DNA of 46,889 nucleotides, from the NCBI GenBank assembly GCA_902766825.1, contig CACXFB010000042.1, positions 1 through 46,889 of the forward strand, given 5' to 3'. Both the position numbers and the translations under genes were made by a program. The notes below the pieces were generated by a model. That model was not told the origin of the DNA. It saw only the letters and a list, made by a program, of their open reading frames with translations, and did not search any database. Below, piece after piece: positions 1-7,522 of the stretch (its first letter is position 1; the number at the start of each line of letters is the position of its first letter). This stretch comes from an uncultured Lachnospiraceae bacterium (GTDB lineage Bacteria > Bacillota > Clostridia > Lachnospirales > Lachnospiraceae).

Positions 1-93
1 AAGATTATACTTATTGCGTGTCATGATAAAGAGGAACTGGAATTGCTTTCGGATACGATATTCTATATGGAGGAAGGAAAAATTGTGGAGTGA
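1..93 (+). CDS. ABC transporter ATP-binding protein, C-terminal end only
   Basis: Only the last 30 codons are in the window, in frame 1, ending in TGA. The peptide contains ILIACHDKEELELLSDTI and ends in MEEGKIVE. A hydrophobic strand followed by the H-loop histidine (ACHD), then a helix and a 'D.I..M..G.I' strand, is the usual end of an ABC ATPase nucleotide-binding domain. The protein would energise a membrane exporter or importer whose other subunits lie upstream. Substrate cannot be told. The convergent PadR operon just downstream often accompanies such transporters, but no direct link is visible. Confidence 0.7.
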   Translation, partial: KIILIACHDKEELELLSDTIFYMEEGKIVE

Positions 94-241
94 ACTTTTT
101 TATGCTAATAGCAGTAAAGATTATGGAACGTAAATGTGATTTCAGAAAGTATACTGTTAGTGATGTATAAAGATGGCATTATTCAATACAACATCTTTTA
201 ATAAAATGTAAAAATAGAAATATATATTAATAATAGTTTAT

Positions 242-293
242 AAATGAAGCTGTCACTTAATGAGTTTTAAATCATTAAGTGACAGCTTCATTT
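242..293. terminator. Bidirectional terminator hairpin
   Basis: A perfect 22-bp inverted repeat (242-263 and 272-293) with an 8-nt loop lies between the rightward ABC ATPase gene and the leftward 333-803 gene. The arms end in AAA/TTT, so each strand gets only a short U stretch. Position between convergent genes supports a shared terminator. Confidence 0.75.
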
Positions 294-332
294 AGTTGAA
301 TCGCAAAATAATTATGGTAATTGATTTTGGCG

Positions 333-803
333 TTATGAAAGAACGCCAGTATTACTACAACTTAGTGTTACAGAGAGAATTCGAGTTTGAACAACGACAC
401 CGTAAAGATACTTCTTGCCTGTGGCAGTTGAGGTGGCGGTATTTCCACTTCTTATAATAGAAGGATAGGATACAGTCCAATCAGATGAATAGCTGTGGCT
501 TTCACCAGTTGCGTTTGCGCAAGTACAACTGCTTCCACTATAAACGAATGTTCCAGTTACTGATACAGACCACAAAGCTTCATTTGATGAATTTTTGTAT
601 GTAGAAGTTTTAGTTCCGGTGATAGTGCCTCTAGTAGGCTGAGTATCTATTATTACTATTGTTGTTTCGATATAATCACCATTTTCTAAGTATTCAATGG
701 TTGTCATTCCTTTTGTGTTAGAATTGTTATCAAATGCTAGTGATGTGTTAGGCGTTGATAGCAATAATATAACCGCTACCATTATGCATAAACTTTTTTT
801 CAT
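333..803 (-). CDS. Small secreted protein, unknown function
   Basis: Encodes 156 aa. Residues 1-23 form a clear signal peptide (MKKS, hydrophobic stretch, then SLAF), so the product is exported. The mature part is rich in Thr and Ser and poor in charge, with a C-x-C pair (SCTCANATG) and one late Cys, suggesting a small beta-structured protein. I do not recognise a family. It is the last gene of a three-gene leftward operon with a PadR regulator and a small membrane protein; its start overlaps the end of the preceding gene by 4 bp, so it is translationally coupled. This order suggests the PadR protein controls its production. It could be a small exported peptide-like effector or a stress-related envelope protein. 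Confidence 0.6.
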   Translation of the reverse strand: MKKSLCIMVAVILLLSTPNTSLAFDNNSNTKGMTTIEYLENGDYIETTIVIIDTQPTRGTITGTKTSTYKNSSNEALWSVSVTGTFVYSGSSCTCANATGESHSYSSDWTVSYPSIIRSGNTATSTATGKKYLYGVVVQTRILSVTLSCSNTGVLS

Positions 804-1219
804 TTATTTTCATCTCCTTTAATTACGGGGGTGTTTTGTTCTGTTGATGTAATCGTAGTATCAATGTGGTCTATTATCGTCTGATTATACTTATATTTTT
901 CGTGGATAAGTATGGAAAGAGCAATAGTAAATAGGATAAATAGTAATACTATTGTGGTTATGGTAATGTAATGAATGTAGTGTACTCGCTTAAATATCAT
1001 GTAATAAACATTTTGATCCATTGTGTCATAATAATTAACTACTACATCTTTAGGAGAACCAAAATTATCTTGCAATTCTTCATAAGTGCAATTTGGATGT
1101 TCTTCTGCATAATCTCTTATAGTTGAAACAAAATCAGAAAAGAATCTTTTTTCTGATTTGTGAAAAAATGGAAATGCTATTTTGATTGACTTAATATATT
1201 TTGCTGTGTCCTTATTCAT
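800..1219 (-). CDS. Small membrane protein with HAAS/DUF1700-like N-terminus
   Basis: Encodes 139 aa. The first ~70 residues are a soluble helical region (NKDTAKYIKSIKIAFPFFHK..F..DF...IRDYAEEHPNCTYEELQDNFGSPKDVV). The 'TYEEL...FGSPKDV' pattern resembles HAAS/DUF1700 (also DUF6120-type) proteins that commonly sit beside PadR genes. One strong membrane helix follows (about 85-107, ITITTIVLLFILFTIALSIL), then a short polar tail. It overlaps the PadR gene by 8 bp upstream and the secreted-protein gene by 4 bp downstream, a tight operon. In related loci such proteins are thought to act with PadR regulators in envelope signalling; here that is inference. Confidence 0.6.
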   Translation of the reverse strand: MNKDTAKYIKSIKIAFPFFHKSEKRFFSDFVSTIRDYAEEHPNCTYEELQDNFGSPKDVVVNYYDTMDQNVYYMIFKRVHYIHYITITTIVLLFILFTIALSILIHEKYKYNQTIIDHIDTTITSTEQNTPVIKGDENK

Positions 1220-1577
1220 GATTACTATCCTCCACTTTAATGTAGTTGTGATTTAAAACATTTTGAATGGCTTTGTTTATATAATTATAATCGGATATTA
1301 ATGCTTGCAAGTATTCTTTTCCAGCGGGTTCAATATGGTAATAAATGCGTTCTTTTCTAATGCCTACTAATTTTTTTTGAGAACTGACATACCCTTTTTC
1401 CTGTAATTTGTAGAGAATAGGATACAGGGAGCCTACTGGGAGAGACATCATTTGGTTTGAATACTTATTGACAAGCATAGTTAATTCATATCCGTAGTAA
1501 TCCTGATCACACAGAATATTTAGTAAGAGCATTTCAATGTTGTTTTTGCCTCGTTTAAAACTGTCTTCACGTATCAT
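1212..1577 (-). CDS. PadR family transcriptional regulator
   Basis: Encodes 121 aa, typical for short PadR proteins. The winged-helix core is plain: IEMLLLNILCDQDYYGYELTMLV, then SLPVGSLYPILYKLQEKGYVSS (recognition helix with the family's G-S-LYP-L..L...G motif), then the wing GIRKERIYYHIEPAGKEYL. It is the first gene of the leftward three-gene operon and probably autoregulates it. The AT-rich 1578-1760 region should hold its promoter and operator, but I cannot point to a convincing site. Confidence 0.9.
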   Translation of the reverse strand: MIREDSFKRGKNNIEMLLLNILCDQDYYGYELTMLVNKYSNQMMSLPVGSLYPILYKLQEKGYVSSQKKLVGIRKERIYYHIEPAGKEYLQALISDYNYINKAIQNVLNHNYIKVEDSNHE

Positions 1578-1761
1578 AGAATATTTCCTAAATCATAATC
1601 GCTCTAAGATTTAATATCTGCCATGGTAAAATAATGCAATTAGGATTGCATATAAAAGTGTTATAAATTTATCTACAAGAGAGTTTGGATTGCTTTAGTT
1701 TTCATAGTAAGAATAGCATAGTCATTGAAAAAAAACAATATATAGATTAACTATAATATGC

Positions 1762-1790
1762 TTGAATTATAATTTAGGTTATACTATATT
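1762..1790 (+). promoter_or_regulatory. Sigma-A-type promoter for the 1871 gene
   Basis: TTGAAT (1762-1767), 17-bp spacer, TATATT (1785-1790). Transcription would start near 1797, leaving a ~70-nt leader with a strong ribosome site (AAGGAGGTGA, ending at 1858) before the 1871 ATG. Confidence 0.55.
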
Positions 1791-1870
1791 ATTTATATAA
1801 AATAGAGTAATTAAAACTGTCCTATTGAAAGCGAGTATTTGATGTGAGAAGGAGGTGATTTCATACAGTT

Positions 1871-2182
1871 ATGATGATTGAGGAAATGATTACAGGTTTT
1901 GGAAGAGCAAAATTGAATTCCTCTCCCACTCATATATATTTTGATCAAGGAGTTCCGAATCATGCAATTGATGTTAAGATATATGGTTCAAATGCCAAAA
2001 ATGGAACGTATATAGATTTGACAGGAGATGAATTGTATTATACAATATCTTACAAAACAAGTAAAAACTGTGCGAACGAGGTATATCAGACGTTTGGGAG
2101 TTCATCATATGTGAAATTTAAGGTGTATTGTGAAACATATGTTACAACTTTTACAGGTACATGGAAAGCTGATAATTATTAA
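1871..2182 (+). CDS. Unassigned small protein, 103 aa
   Basis: Encodes 103 aa behind a very strong ribosome site (AAGGAGGTGA) and a promoter-like sequence. ATG codons at 1871 and 1874 are the only usable starts, because an in-frame TGA lies at 1856-1858. The sequence is beta-rich (IDVKIYGSNAKNGTYIDL, DELYYTISYKTS) with two Cys and reads like a mature exported domain, yet it has no signal peptide. It could be the 3' remnant of a secreted-protein gene, or a cytoplasmic protein. No family recognised. A long hairpin follows 26 bp after the stop. Confidence 0.5.
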   Translation: MMIEEMITGFGRAKLNSSPTHIYFDQGVPNHAIDVKIYGSNAKNGTYIDLTGDELYYTISYKTSKNCANEVYQTFGSSSYVKFKVYCETYVTTFTGTWKADNY

Positions 2183-2208
2183 TGAAATAACTAGTTATAA
2201 TTAAAATG

Positions 2209-2248
2209 TTTGCACATGGAGAAATATTAGTATTTTTTCATGTGCAAA
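2209..2248. terminator. Hairpin between the 1871 and 2275 genes
   Basis: Arms 2209-2218 (TTTGCACATG) and 2239-2248 (CATGTGCAAA) are perfectly complementary over 10 bp. The inner part, GAAATA...TATTTT, can extend the stem. No T-run follows outside the stem, so it may be a weak terminator or an mRNA structure ahead of the 2275 gene's ribosome site. Confidence 0.4.
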
Positions 2249-2274
2249 TATTAGTTTGGAGATGGAGAATTATA

Positions 2275-3018
2275 ATGGAAAAAAAGACTTCAAAAACAAT
2301 TATATCATATATGATTTCAGCAGTTTTGATTGTTGCATGTATTTTGGGAATTATAATGCTTAAAAATGGTAAAAAGATAATGGATTTCATAAAAGATAAA
2401 AGTGATAAGGATTCACCTGTGACAAAGGATGTAAACAATGGTGGGGAGGATTATGATTCAGACTATGACTATGGTGATATTGAAACATATGGAAAGATTT
2501 ATAACTATAGTGCTTTATCTCAGGATTATATAAAACAGCTTCTTAGCGATGAACCATTTGAAGTGCATTACACGGTAAAAGAGCCAATTGTTGAATATGA
2601 CCGTAATAACAAGAAAGGTATTCTTATCGAAAATTATGGCAGGTCAAAGGAGGAAAGCGATTATCATGAATGCCTTGGAGCAATAAAAGTTAATAAAAGG
2701 AATAATGTAACACATCCAGAGTGGGCAATATATGGTGAAAATGAGAGTTCAGGAGTAGCTGTCGAAGATAGGAAGATACATATAGGTGATACGTTTAGAG
2801 ATTATGATTCGAAGGTTGATTGGCGTGTTGATGATATAAAGCTAGTTGATAATATATCTGATTTTAATTATGAACTTTTTCATGTTGTACTTCCTTTTGT
2901 AGCTTTAGATATTCATTTTCCGACTAAGATGTGGAATGATTTACTTGAAACTCCAATGTATTTTGTATTGCCTGATTATGAAGGACGTGAATACATCTCG
3001 AAGATATATATAAATTAA
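2275..3018 (+). CDS. Membrane-anchored protein of unknown function
   Basis: I take the ATG at 2275, with a GGAGATGGAG ribosome site just upstream, rather than an earlier in-frame ATG at 2206 that lies inside a hairpin; this gives 247 aa. The N-terminus is a signal anchor (MEKKTSKTIISYMISAVLIV, helix about 9-28). An acidic, Tyr/Asp-rich linker follows (about 45-72), then a ~170-aa globular part with no recognisable motif. The bulk would lie outside the membrane. It follows the 1871 gene in the same direction and may share its transcript. Confidence 0.6.
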   Translation: MEKKTSKTIISYMISAVLIVACILGIIMLKNGKKIMDFIKDKSDKDSPVTKDVNNGGEDYDSDYDYGDIETYGKIYNYSALSQDYIKQLLSDEPFEVHYTVKEPIVEYDRNNKKGILIENYGRSKEESDYHECLGAIKVNKRNNVTHPEWAIYGENESSGVAVEDRKIHIGDTFRDYDSKVDWRVDDIKLVDNISDFNYELFHVVLPFVALDIHFPTKMWNDLLETPMYFVLPDYEGREYISKIYIN

Positions 3019-3137
3019 TAAACTAATATATAAATTGAATATGCGAAAATCAGATAGTTTAGAATGTGATAAAGAAAAGAGTTGTTTAGTGAGAATAAAT
3101 TACAATATGTAATACAAATATTTCATAAAATAAAATG

Positions 3138-3166
3138 TTGAAATTATTATGTCTGATTAATATAAT
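3138..3166 (+). promoter_or_regulatory. Promoter of the lipoprotein gene
   Basis: TTGAAA (3138-3143), 17-bp spacer, consensus TATAAT (3161-3166). It lies 35 bp upstream of the 3202 ATG, which has a purine-rich AGAAAGGGAG ribosome site. Confidence 0.7.
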
Positions 3167-3201
3167 GGGGTAGTAAATACGAGAAAGGGAGCAGGAAGAT
3201 T

Positions 3202-3624
3202 ATGATTAACATCAATTATAGAAAAGTTGCCACAGTCGGACTTATGGTTGCAATGATGGGATGTCTTAGTGCATGTCAGACGGGACAGGTACTTGATACT
3301 CTCAGCAAAGACAATACACAGACAGAAGAAGACGGAAAAGAAGAGAAGAAGACATATATTCAGACAAGAACTGAGGGATATAATGTAGATTACTCAGGTA
3401 AGATATCAGGATATTCTGATTATATATGTGTTTCTTTAGATGAAGGTACCAGATTAGAAGGTGCCGGAACATTTGAATGGATTACCGAAAATATGGTTAA
3501 GGTTACTTTTGATGCAGCAAAGGATTCAAAGGACGGAAGCTATACTGTATTGGCAGACCAGTCAAATGTGGTTATCAAAATGAAGAGTAATGACGTTAGT
3601 GTAAAAGAAAGTAACGAAGATTAA
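3202..3624 (+). CDS. Small lipoprotein, unknown function
   Basis: Encodes 140 aa. A short basic N-terminus and hydrophobic core end in the lipobox L-S-A-C (Cys25), so the mature protein should be lipid-anchored on the outer face of the membrane. A charged Asp/Glu/Lys linker (about 30-50) leads to a ~85-aa beta-rich domain (VDYSGKISGYSDYICVSLDE...) with no further Cys and no recognised family. It has its own promoter and a strong terminator, so it is a single-gene unit. Confidence 0.7.
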   Translation: MININYRKVATVGLMVAMMGCLSACQTGQVLDTLSKDNTQTEEDGKEEKKTYIQTRTEGYNVDYSGKISGYSDYICVSLDEGTRLEGAGTFEWITENMVKVTFDAAKDSKDGSYTVLADQSNVVIKMKSNDVSVKESNED

Positions 3625-3641
3625 ATTTGCAACTTATTGTT

Positions 3642-3699
3642 ATATGTCATCCATGAAAATACATTATTTTAATGGATGACATATTTTTTAATTTTTTTC
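3642..3699 (+). terminator. Intrinsic terminator after the lipoprotein gene
   Basis: Perfect 13-bp stem (3642-3654 and 3672-3684) followed by two T-rich tracts. Confidence 0.9.
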
Positions 3700-3722
3700 T
3701 TTTGAAAAAGATTGATAAATAT

Positions 3723-3751
3723 TTGACGAACATAATATTTAATGATATGAT
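3723..3751 (+). promoter_or_regulatory. coaD promoter
   Basis: TTGACG (3723-3728), 17-bp spacer, TATGAT (3746-3751). Predicted leader is about 60 nt to the coaD start at 3817. Confidence 0.65.
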
Positions 3752-3816
3752 TAATGAGTAGTTTTTTGTCCGGCGACAGAAAAAATATCCGGACGCAGGT
3801 TTGGCAGGAGGAAGAC

Positions 3817-4305
3817 ATGACAAAAGCAGTTTATCCCGGTAGCTTTGATCCGGTTACATTAGGACATCTTGATATTATTACAAGGGCAGCCAAGGTTGTC
3901 GATGAGCTTGTAATAGGGGTGTTGGTTAACAGCAAAAAGTCTCCTCTTTTTTCTATGGAAGAAAGAATAGAGATGTTAAAAGAGACAACAGCTCATCTTC
4001 CAAATGTTTCTGTTCAGGCATTTGAAGGAATGACAATAGATTTTGCAAGACAGAATGGTGCCAACGTCATTATAAGAGGGCTTCGTGCCATAACTGATTT
4101 TGAATCGGAGATGCAGATTGCCCAGATTAATCACAGTCTGGATAATAATATTGATACAATGTTCTTTACTACCAGCCTTGAGTATGCATTTTTAAGCTCA
4201 ACGGTTGTAAAAGAGGTTGCGTATTACAATTCAGATATAAGCAAATTTGTTCCAAAGGCTGTTGAAGAAAAAGTAAAAAGCAAATTCAACAATATCAACA
4301 GTTAA
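3817..4305 (+). CDS. coaD: Phosphopantetheine adenylyltransferase
   Basis: Encodes 162 aa, the normal CoaD length. The start at 3817 follows an AGGAGG ribosome site and gives the usual short N-terminus ([19 protein letters not shown]). It transfers AMP from ATP to 4'-phosphopantetheine, the penultimate step of coenzyme A synthesis. Visible signatures are [10 protein letters not shown] (the T-x-GH nucleotidyltransferase motif), the [14 protein letters not shown] stretch lining the active site, and the C-terminal LSSTVVKE helix start. It stands alone with its own promoter, just before the CoA-dependent butyrate pathway; that adjacency may be coincidental. Confidence 0.96.
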   Translation: MTKAVYPGSFDPVTLGHLDIITRAAKVVDELVIGVLVNSKKSPLFSMEERIEMLKETTAHLPNVSVQAFEGMTIDFARQNGANVIIRGLRAITDFESEMQIAQINHSLDNNIDTMFFTTSLEYAFLSSTVVKEVAYYNSDISKFVPKAVEEKVKSKFNNINS

Positions 4306-4417
4306 TTTCATTTACAGGTAAAAAGTCACCGGACTGATATGTTTGTTGCATTATATATCAGAACAGTGGCATTACAATAAATTAATTTATACATTTAATA
4401 ACAAGGAGGACTTTTTT

Positions 4418-5614
4418 ATGTCTAAAAAAGTAGTTTTAGCAGGCGCATGCCGTACTGCAATCGGTACTATGGGTGGATCACTTAGTGGAATCCCGGCAGC
4501 TGATCTTGGTGCAATCGTAATCAAGGAAGCTCTTAATCGTGCAGGAGTACCTGCAGATCAGGTTGACCATGTATACATGGGATGTGTAATCCAGGCAGGA
4601 CAGGGACAGAACGTTGCTCGTCAGGCTTCAATCAAAGCAGGACTTCCAATCGAGTGCCCTGCAGTTACAATCAACGTTGTATGTGGTTCAGGTCTTAACG
4701 CAGTTAACATGGCTGCACAGATGATTAAGGCAGGAGATGCTGATATCGTTGTTGCAGGTGGTATGGAGAACATGAGCCTTGCTCCATTTGCTCTTCCACA
4801 GGGACGTTACGGATACAGAATGACATGGCCATCAGCAAGCCAGGGTGCTCTTGTTGATACAATGGTTAAGGATGCTCTTTGGGATGCATTCAATGACTAT
4901 CACATGATTAAGACTGCTGACAATGTTGCACAGCAGTGGGGACTTACAAGAGAAGAACTTGATGAATTTGCAGCTAATTCACAGCAGAAGGCTGAGAAGG
5001 CAATGGCTGAGGGAGCATTCAAGAGAGAGATTGTTCCTGTAGAGATCAAGAAGAAGAAAGAAACAGTTTTATTTGATACAGATGAGGGACCTCGTGCAGG
5101 TGTTACAGCTGAATCACTTGCTAAGCTTCGTGCTCTTTATCCAGACGGAGTTGTTACAGCAGGTAACGCTTCAGGAATTAACGATGGTGCTGCAGCAATC
5201 GTTGTTATGTCAGAAGAAAAAGCTAAAGAGCTTGGCGTTAAGCCAATGGCTACATTCGTTGCAGGTGCTCTTGCAGGTGTTGCTCCTGAAATCATGGGTG
5301 TTGGACCTGTTGCAGCTACAAGAAAAGCTATGGACAAAGCAGGATACAAGATTGAAGACTTCGACGTTATCGAGGCAAATGAGGCATTTGCAGCTCAGTC
5401 AGTAGCAGTAGGTAAGGATTTTGGAATTGATGTTGAAAAGCAGCTTAACCCACGTGGTGGTGCTATCGCTCTTGGACATCCGGTTGGAGCATCAGGATGC
5501 CGTATCCTTGTAACTCTTCTTCATGAGATGGAAGACTTCGATGTTAAGAAGGGTCTTGCTACACTTTGTATCGGTGGCGGAATGGGTTGTGCTACTATCG
5601 TTGAGCGTGACTAA
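4418..5614 (+). CDS. thl: Acetyl-CoA C-acetyltransferase (thiolase)
   Basis: Encodes 398 aa from the ATG at 4418, preceded by AAGGAGGA; an upstream in-frame extension lacks a ribosome site. It condenses two acetyl-CoA to acetoacetyl-CoA, the first step of butyrate synthesis. The nucleophile Cys89 lies in [13 protein letters not shown], His354 in [14 protein letters not shown], and the second catalytic Cys384 in LCIGGGMG, all at the spacing of biosynthetic thiolases. It heads the thl-crt-hbd-bcd-etfB-etfA cluster. I see no clear promoter in the 112-bp upstream gap, only an isolated TACAAT at 4373. Codon use (many GCA/GCT/CTT) looks like that of a highly expressed gene and continues through etfA. 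Confidence 0.96.
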   Translation: MSKKVVLAGACRTAIGTMGGSLSGIPAADLGAIVIKEALNRAGVPADQVDHVYMGCVIQAGQGQNVARQASIKAGLPIECPAVTINVVCGSGLNAVNMAAQMIKAGDADIVVAGGMENMSLAPFALPQGRYGYRMTWPSASQGALVDTMVKDALWDAFNDYHMIKTADNVAQQWGLTREELDEFAANSQQKAEKAMAEGAFKREIVPVEIKKKKETVLFDTDEGPRAGVTAESLAKLRALYPDGVVTAGNASGINDGAAAIVVMSEEKAKELGVKPMATFVAGALAGVAPEIMGVGPVAATRKAMDKAGYKIEDFDVIEANEAFAAQSVAVGKDFGIDVEKQLNPRGGAIALGHPVGASGCRILVTLLHEMEDFDVKKGLATLCIGGGMGCATIVERD

Positions 5615-5619
5615 TGTAA

Positions 5620-5759
5620 TGATACAAACAAACTGAGAAAGAAGCGCGCTTGCTTTGCAAGCGCGCGGATTTCGAATGTTTGTAGGATTGTGAGAGTGCG
5701 AAGCACGGAACAATCCGTATGTATCACATATATGATACAAATGAATTACGTATGTATCA
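5620..5759. repeat. Hairpin-rich intergenic element between thl and crt
   Basis: This 140-bp stretch is built from nested inverted repeats. A GC-rich stem 5644-5653/5657-5666 has a 3-nt loop and is enclosed by TACAAACA (5623-5630) and TGTTTGTA (5677-5684). A second hairpin has outer stem 5685-5691/5710-5716 and inner GTGC-GAA-GCAC (5696-5706). TGATACA/TGTATCA motifs bound and follow these (5620-5626, 5720-5726, 5733-5739, 5753-5759). There is no T-run, so full termination is unlikely. It may be a REP- or MITE-like element, or a processing/attenuation structure. Confidence 0.65.
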
Positions 5760-5799
5760 TGTAATAAATATATAATAAATAAATTGGAGGATAACCTAA

Positions 5800-6591
5800 A
5801 TGGAGTTTATCAATTACGAAGTTGAAGGTGCGGTTGGTGTTATCACTATTAACCGTCCAAAGGCTCTTAACGCATTAAACAGCCAGGTTCTTGATGAATT
5901 AAATGAGACTCTTGATGCTGTTGATGTTAATGTAATCCGTTGTCTTGTACTTACAGGTGCAGGCGAGAAGTCATTTGTTGCAGGAGCTGATATCGCTGAG
6001 ATGTCAACACTTACAAAGGCTGAGGGTGAAGCATTTGGTAAGAAGGGTAACGATGTTTTCAGAAAGTTAGAGACATTCCCAATCCCTGTTATCGCAGCTG
6101 TTAACGGATTCGCACTTGGTGGCGGATGCGAGATTTCAATGTCATGTGACATCAGATTATGTTCAGACAACGCAATTTTCGGACAGCCTGAGGTTGGTCT
6201 TGGAATTACACCTGGATTTGGTGGAACACAGAGACTTGCAAGACTTGTAAGCCCTGGAATGGCTAAACAGCTTATTTACACAGCAAGAAACATCAAGGCA
6301 GACGAGGCATACAGAATCGGTCTTGTTAATGCTGTATATCCATTAGAGGAACTTCTTCCTGCAGCTAAGAAGATGGCAGCAGGTATTGCAATGAACGCTC
6401 CTATAGCAGTTCGTAATTGCAAGAAGGCAATCAACGATGGTCTTCAGGTAGATATGGATCAGGCACTTGTTATCGAAGAGAAATTATTCGGTGACTGCTT
6501 CGAGACAGAAGATCAGAAGGCAGGAATGGGCAACTTCCTTGAGAAAGATAAGGAAAAGAAGTTAAAGGTTGTTCCTTTCCAGAACAAATAA
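5800..6591 (+). CDS. crt: Crotonase (3-hydroxybutyryl-CoA dehydratase)
   Basis: Encodes 263 aa with a TTGGAGGA ribosome site. It dehydrates 3-hydroxybutyryl-CoA to crotonyl-CoA. The oxyanion-hole segments are SFVAGADIAEM (about 58-68) and NGFALGGGCE (about 102-111). The two catalytic glutamates are Glu111 (GGGCE) and Glu131 (FGQPEVGLGI), 20 residues apart as in classical crotonases. The C-terminus ends in the usual Lys-rich helix. A 17-bp palindrome begins at the last base of its stop codon. Confidence 0.96.
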   Translation: MEFINYEVEGAVGVITINRPKALNALNSQVLDELNETLDAVDVNVIRCLVLTGAGEKSFVAGADIAEMSTLTKAEGEAFGKKGNDVFRKLETFPIPVIAAVNGFALGGGCEISMSCDIRLCSDNAIFGQPEVGLGITPGFGGTQRLARLVSPGMAKQLIYTARNIKADEAYRIGLVNAVYPLEELLPAAKKMAAGIAMNAPIAVRNCKKAINDGLQVDMDQALVIEEKLFGDCFETEDQKAGMGNFLEKDKEKKLKVVPFQNK

Positions 6592-6607
6592 TAACAAAGT
6601 ATGTTAT
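6591..6607. promoter_or_regulatory. 17-bp palindrome, copy 1 (crt-hbd gap)
   Basis: ATAACAAAGTATGTTAT, one mismatch from a perfect palindrome about its central G. Two further copies lie at 10572 and 11942. It could be a repressor operator or a short RNA hairpin (6-bp stem, 5-nt loop). Function unknown. Confidence 0.5.
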
Positions 6608-6650
6608 TGAATTTATAATATAAATATTTTTAAAAACAGGAGGATTTACT

Positions 6651-7490
6651 ATGATAGTAGGTATCATCGGAGCTGGAACAATGGGTTCTGGTATTGCTCA
6701 GGCATTTGCTATGACAGATGGTTATGAAGTTCGTCTTTGCGACATCAAGCAGGAATTTGCTGATGGAGGAAAGGCTAAGATTGAAAAGAACATGAAGTTC
6801 CTTGTAAGCAAGGAAAAGATTACACAGGAGAAGGCTGATGCAGTTTTAGCTTCTGTTAAGACAGGTTTAAAGGATATCTGTACAGATTGTGATCTTGTTA
6901 TCGAGGTTGCTCCTGAGAACATGCAGATTAAGAAAGATACATTCAAGGAATTAATGTCAATCGTTCCTGCAAACTGCAAGTTTGCAACTAATACATCATC
7001 TCTTTCAATCACAGAGATTGGTGCAGGTCTTGACAGACCAATCATCGGTATGCATTTCTTCAACCCAGCTGACAGAATGAAGCTTGTTGAAGTTATCGCA
7101 GGTGCTAATACACCAGCTGAGCTTGTCGATGAGATTAAAGAAATCGCTGTAAGCATCGGAAAAGAGCCTGTTCAGGTTGAGGAAGCTCCTGGATTCGTTG
7201 TTAACAGAATCTTAATCCCAATGATTAACGAAGCAATCGGTATCTATGCAGAGGGAATCGCTTCTGTAGAGGGTATTGATACAGCTATGAAGCTTGGTGC
7301 AAGCCATCCAATGGGACCTTTAGCTCTTGGAGATTTAGTAGGTCTTGATATCGTTCTTGCAATTATGGACGTTCTTTATACAGAGACAGGCGATTCTAAG
7401 TATCGTGCTCATCCACTTCTTCGTAAGATGGTTCGTGGTGGAAAGCTTGGTAGAAAGACTGGAATCGGTTTCTACGATTATTCAAAATAA
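6651..7490 (+). CDS. hbd: 3-hydroxybutyryl-CoA dehydrogenase
   Basis: Encodes 279 aa behind an AGGAGGA ribosome site. It reduces acetoacetyl-CoA to (S)-3-hydroxybutyryl-CoA with NAD(P)H. The Rossmann glycine motif [14 protein letters not shown] opens the protein. Catalytic residues are visible: Ser around 116-117 (NTSSLSIT), His135 in GMHFFNPA, Asn185 in [10 protein letters not shown]. The C-terminal helical domain carries the family signature [12 protein letters not shown]. Length is standard for the single-domain bacterial enzyme. It is third in the butyrate cluster, 59 bp after crt. Confidence 0.96.
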   Translation: MIVGIIGAGTMGSGIAQAFAMTDGYEVRLCDIKQEFADGGKAKIEKNMKFLVSKEKITQEKADAVLASVKTGLKDICTDCDLVIEVAPENMQIKKDTFKELMSIVPANCKFATNTSSLSITEIGAGLDRPIIGMHFFNPADRMKLVEVIAGANTPAELVDEIKEIAVSIGKEPVQVEEAPGFVVNRILIPMINEAIGIYAEGIASVEGIDTAMKLGASHPMGPLALGDLVGLDIVLAIMDVLYTETGDSKYRAHPLLRKMVRGGKLGRKTGIGFYDYSK

Positions 7491-7522
7491 AATCTTTATA
7501 ATAAATGAAAAGGAGTGTAATC

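Noticed and set aside
4346-4378. thl promoter from TTGCAT and TACAAT
   Set aside because: The spacing is 21 bp, too long for a sigma-A promoter; no better pair was found.
5492-5740. Leftward open frame across the thl end and the thl-crt gap
   Set aside because: It reads through the hairpin element and the antisense of thl; no ribosome site and no plausible protein.
6591-6607. Rex repressor binding site
   Set aside because: Rex sites have the order TTGT...ACAA; this palindrome has AACA...TGTT, so I left the regulator unnamed.
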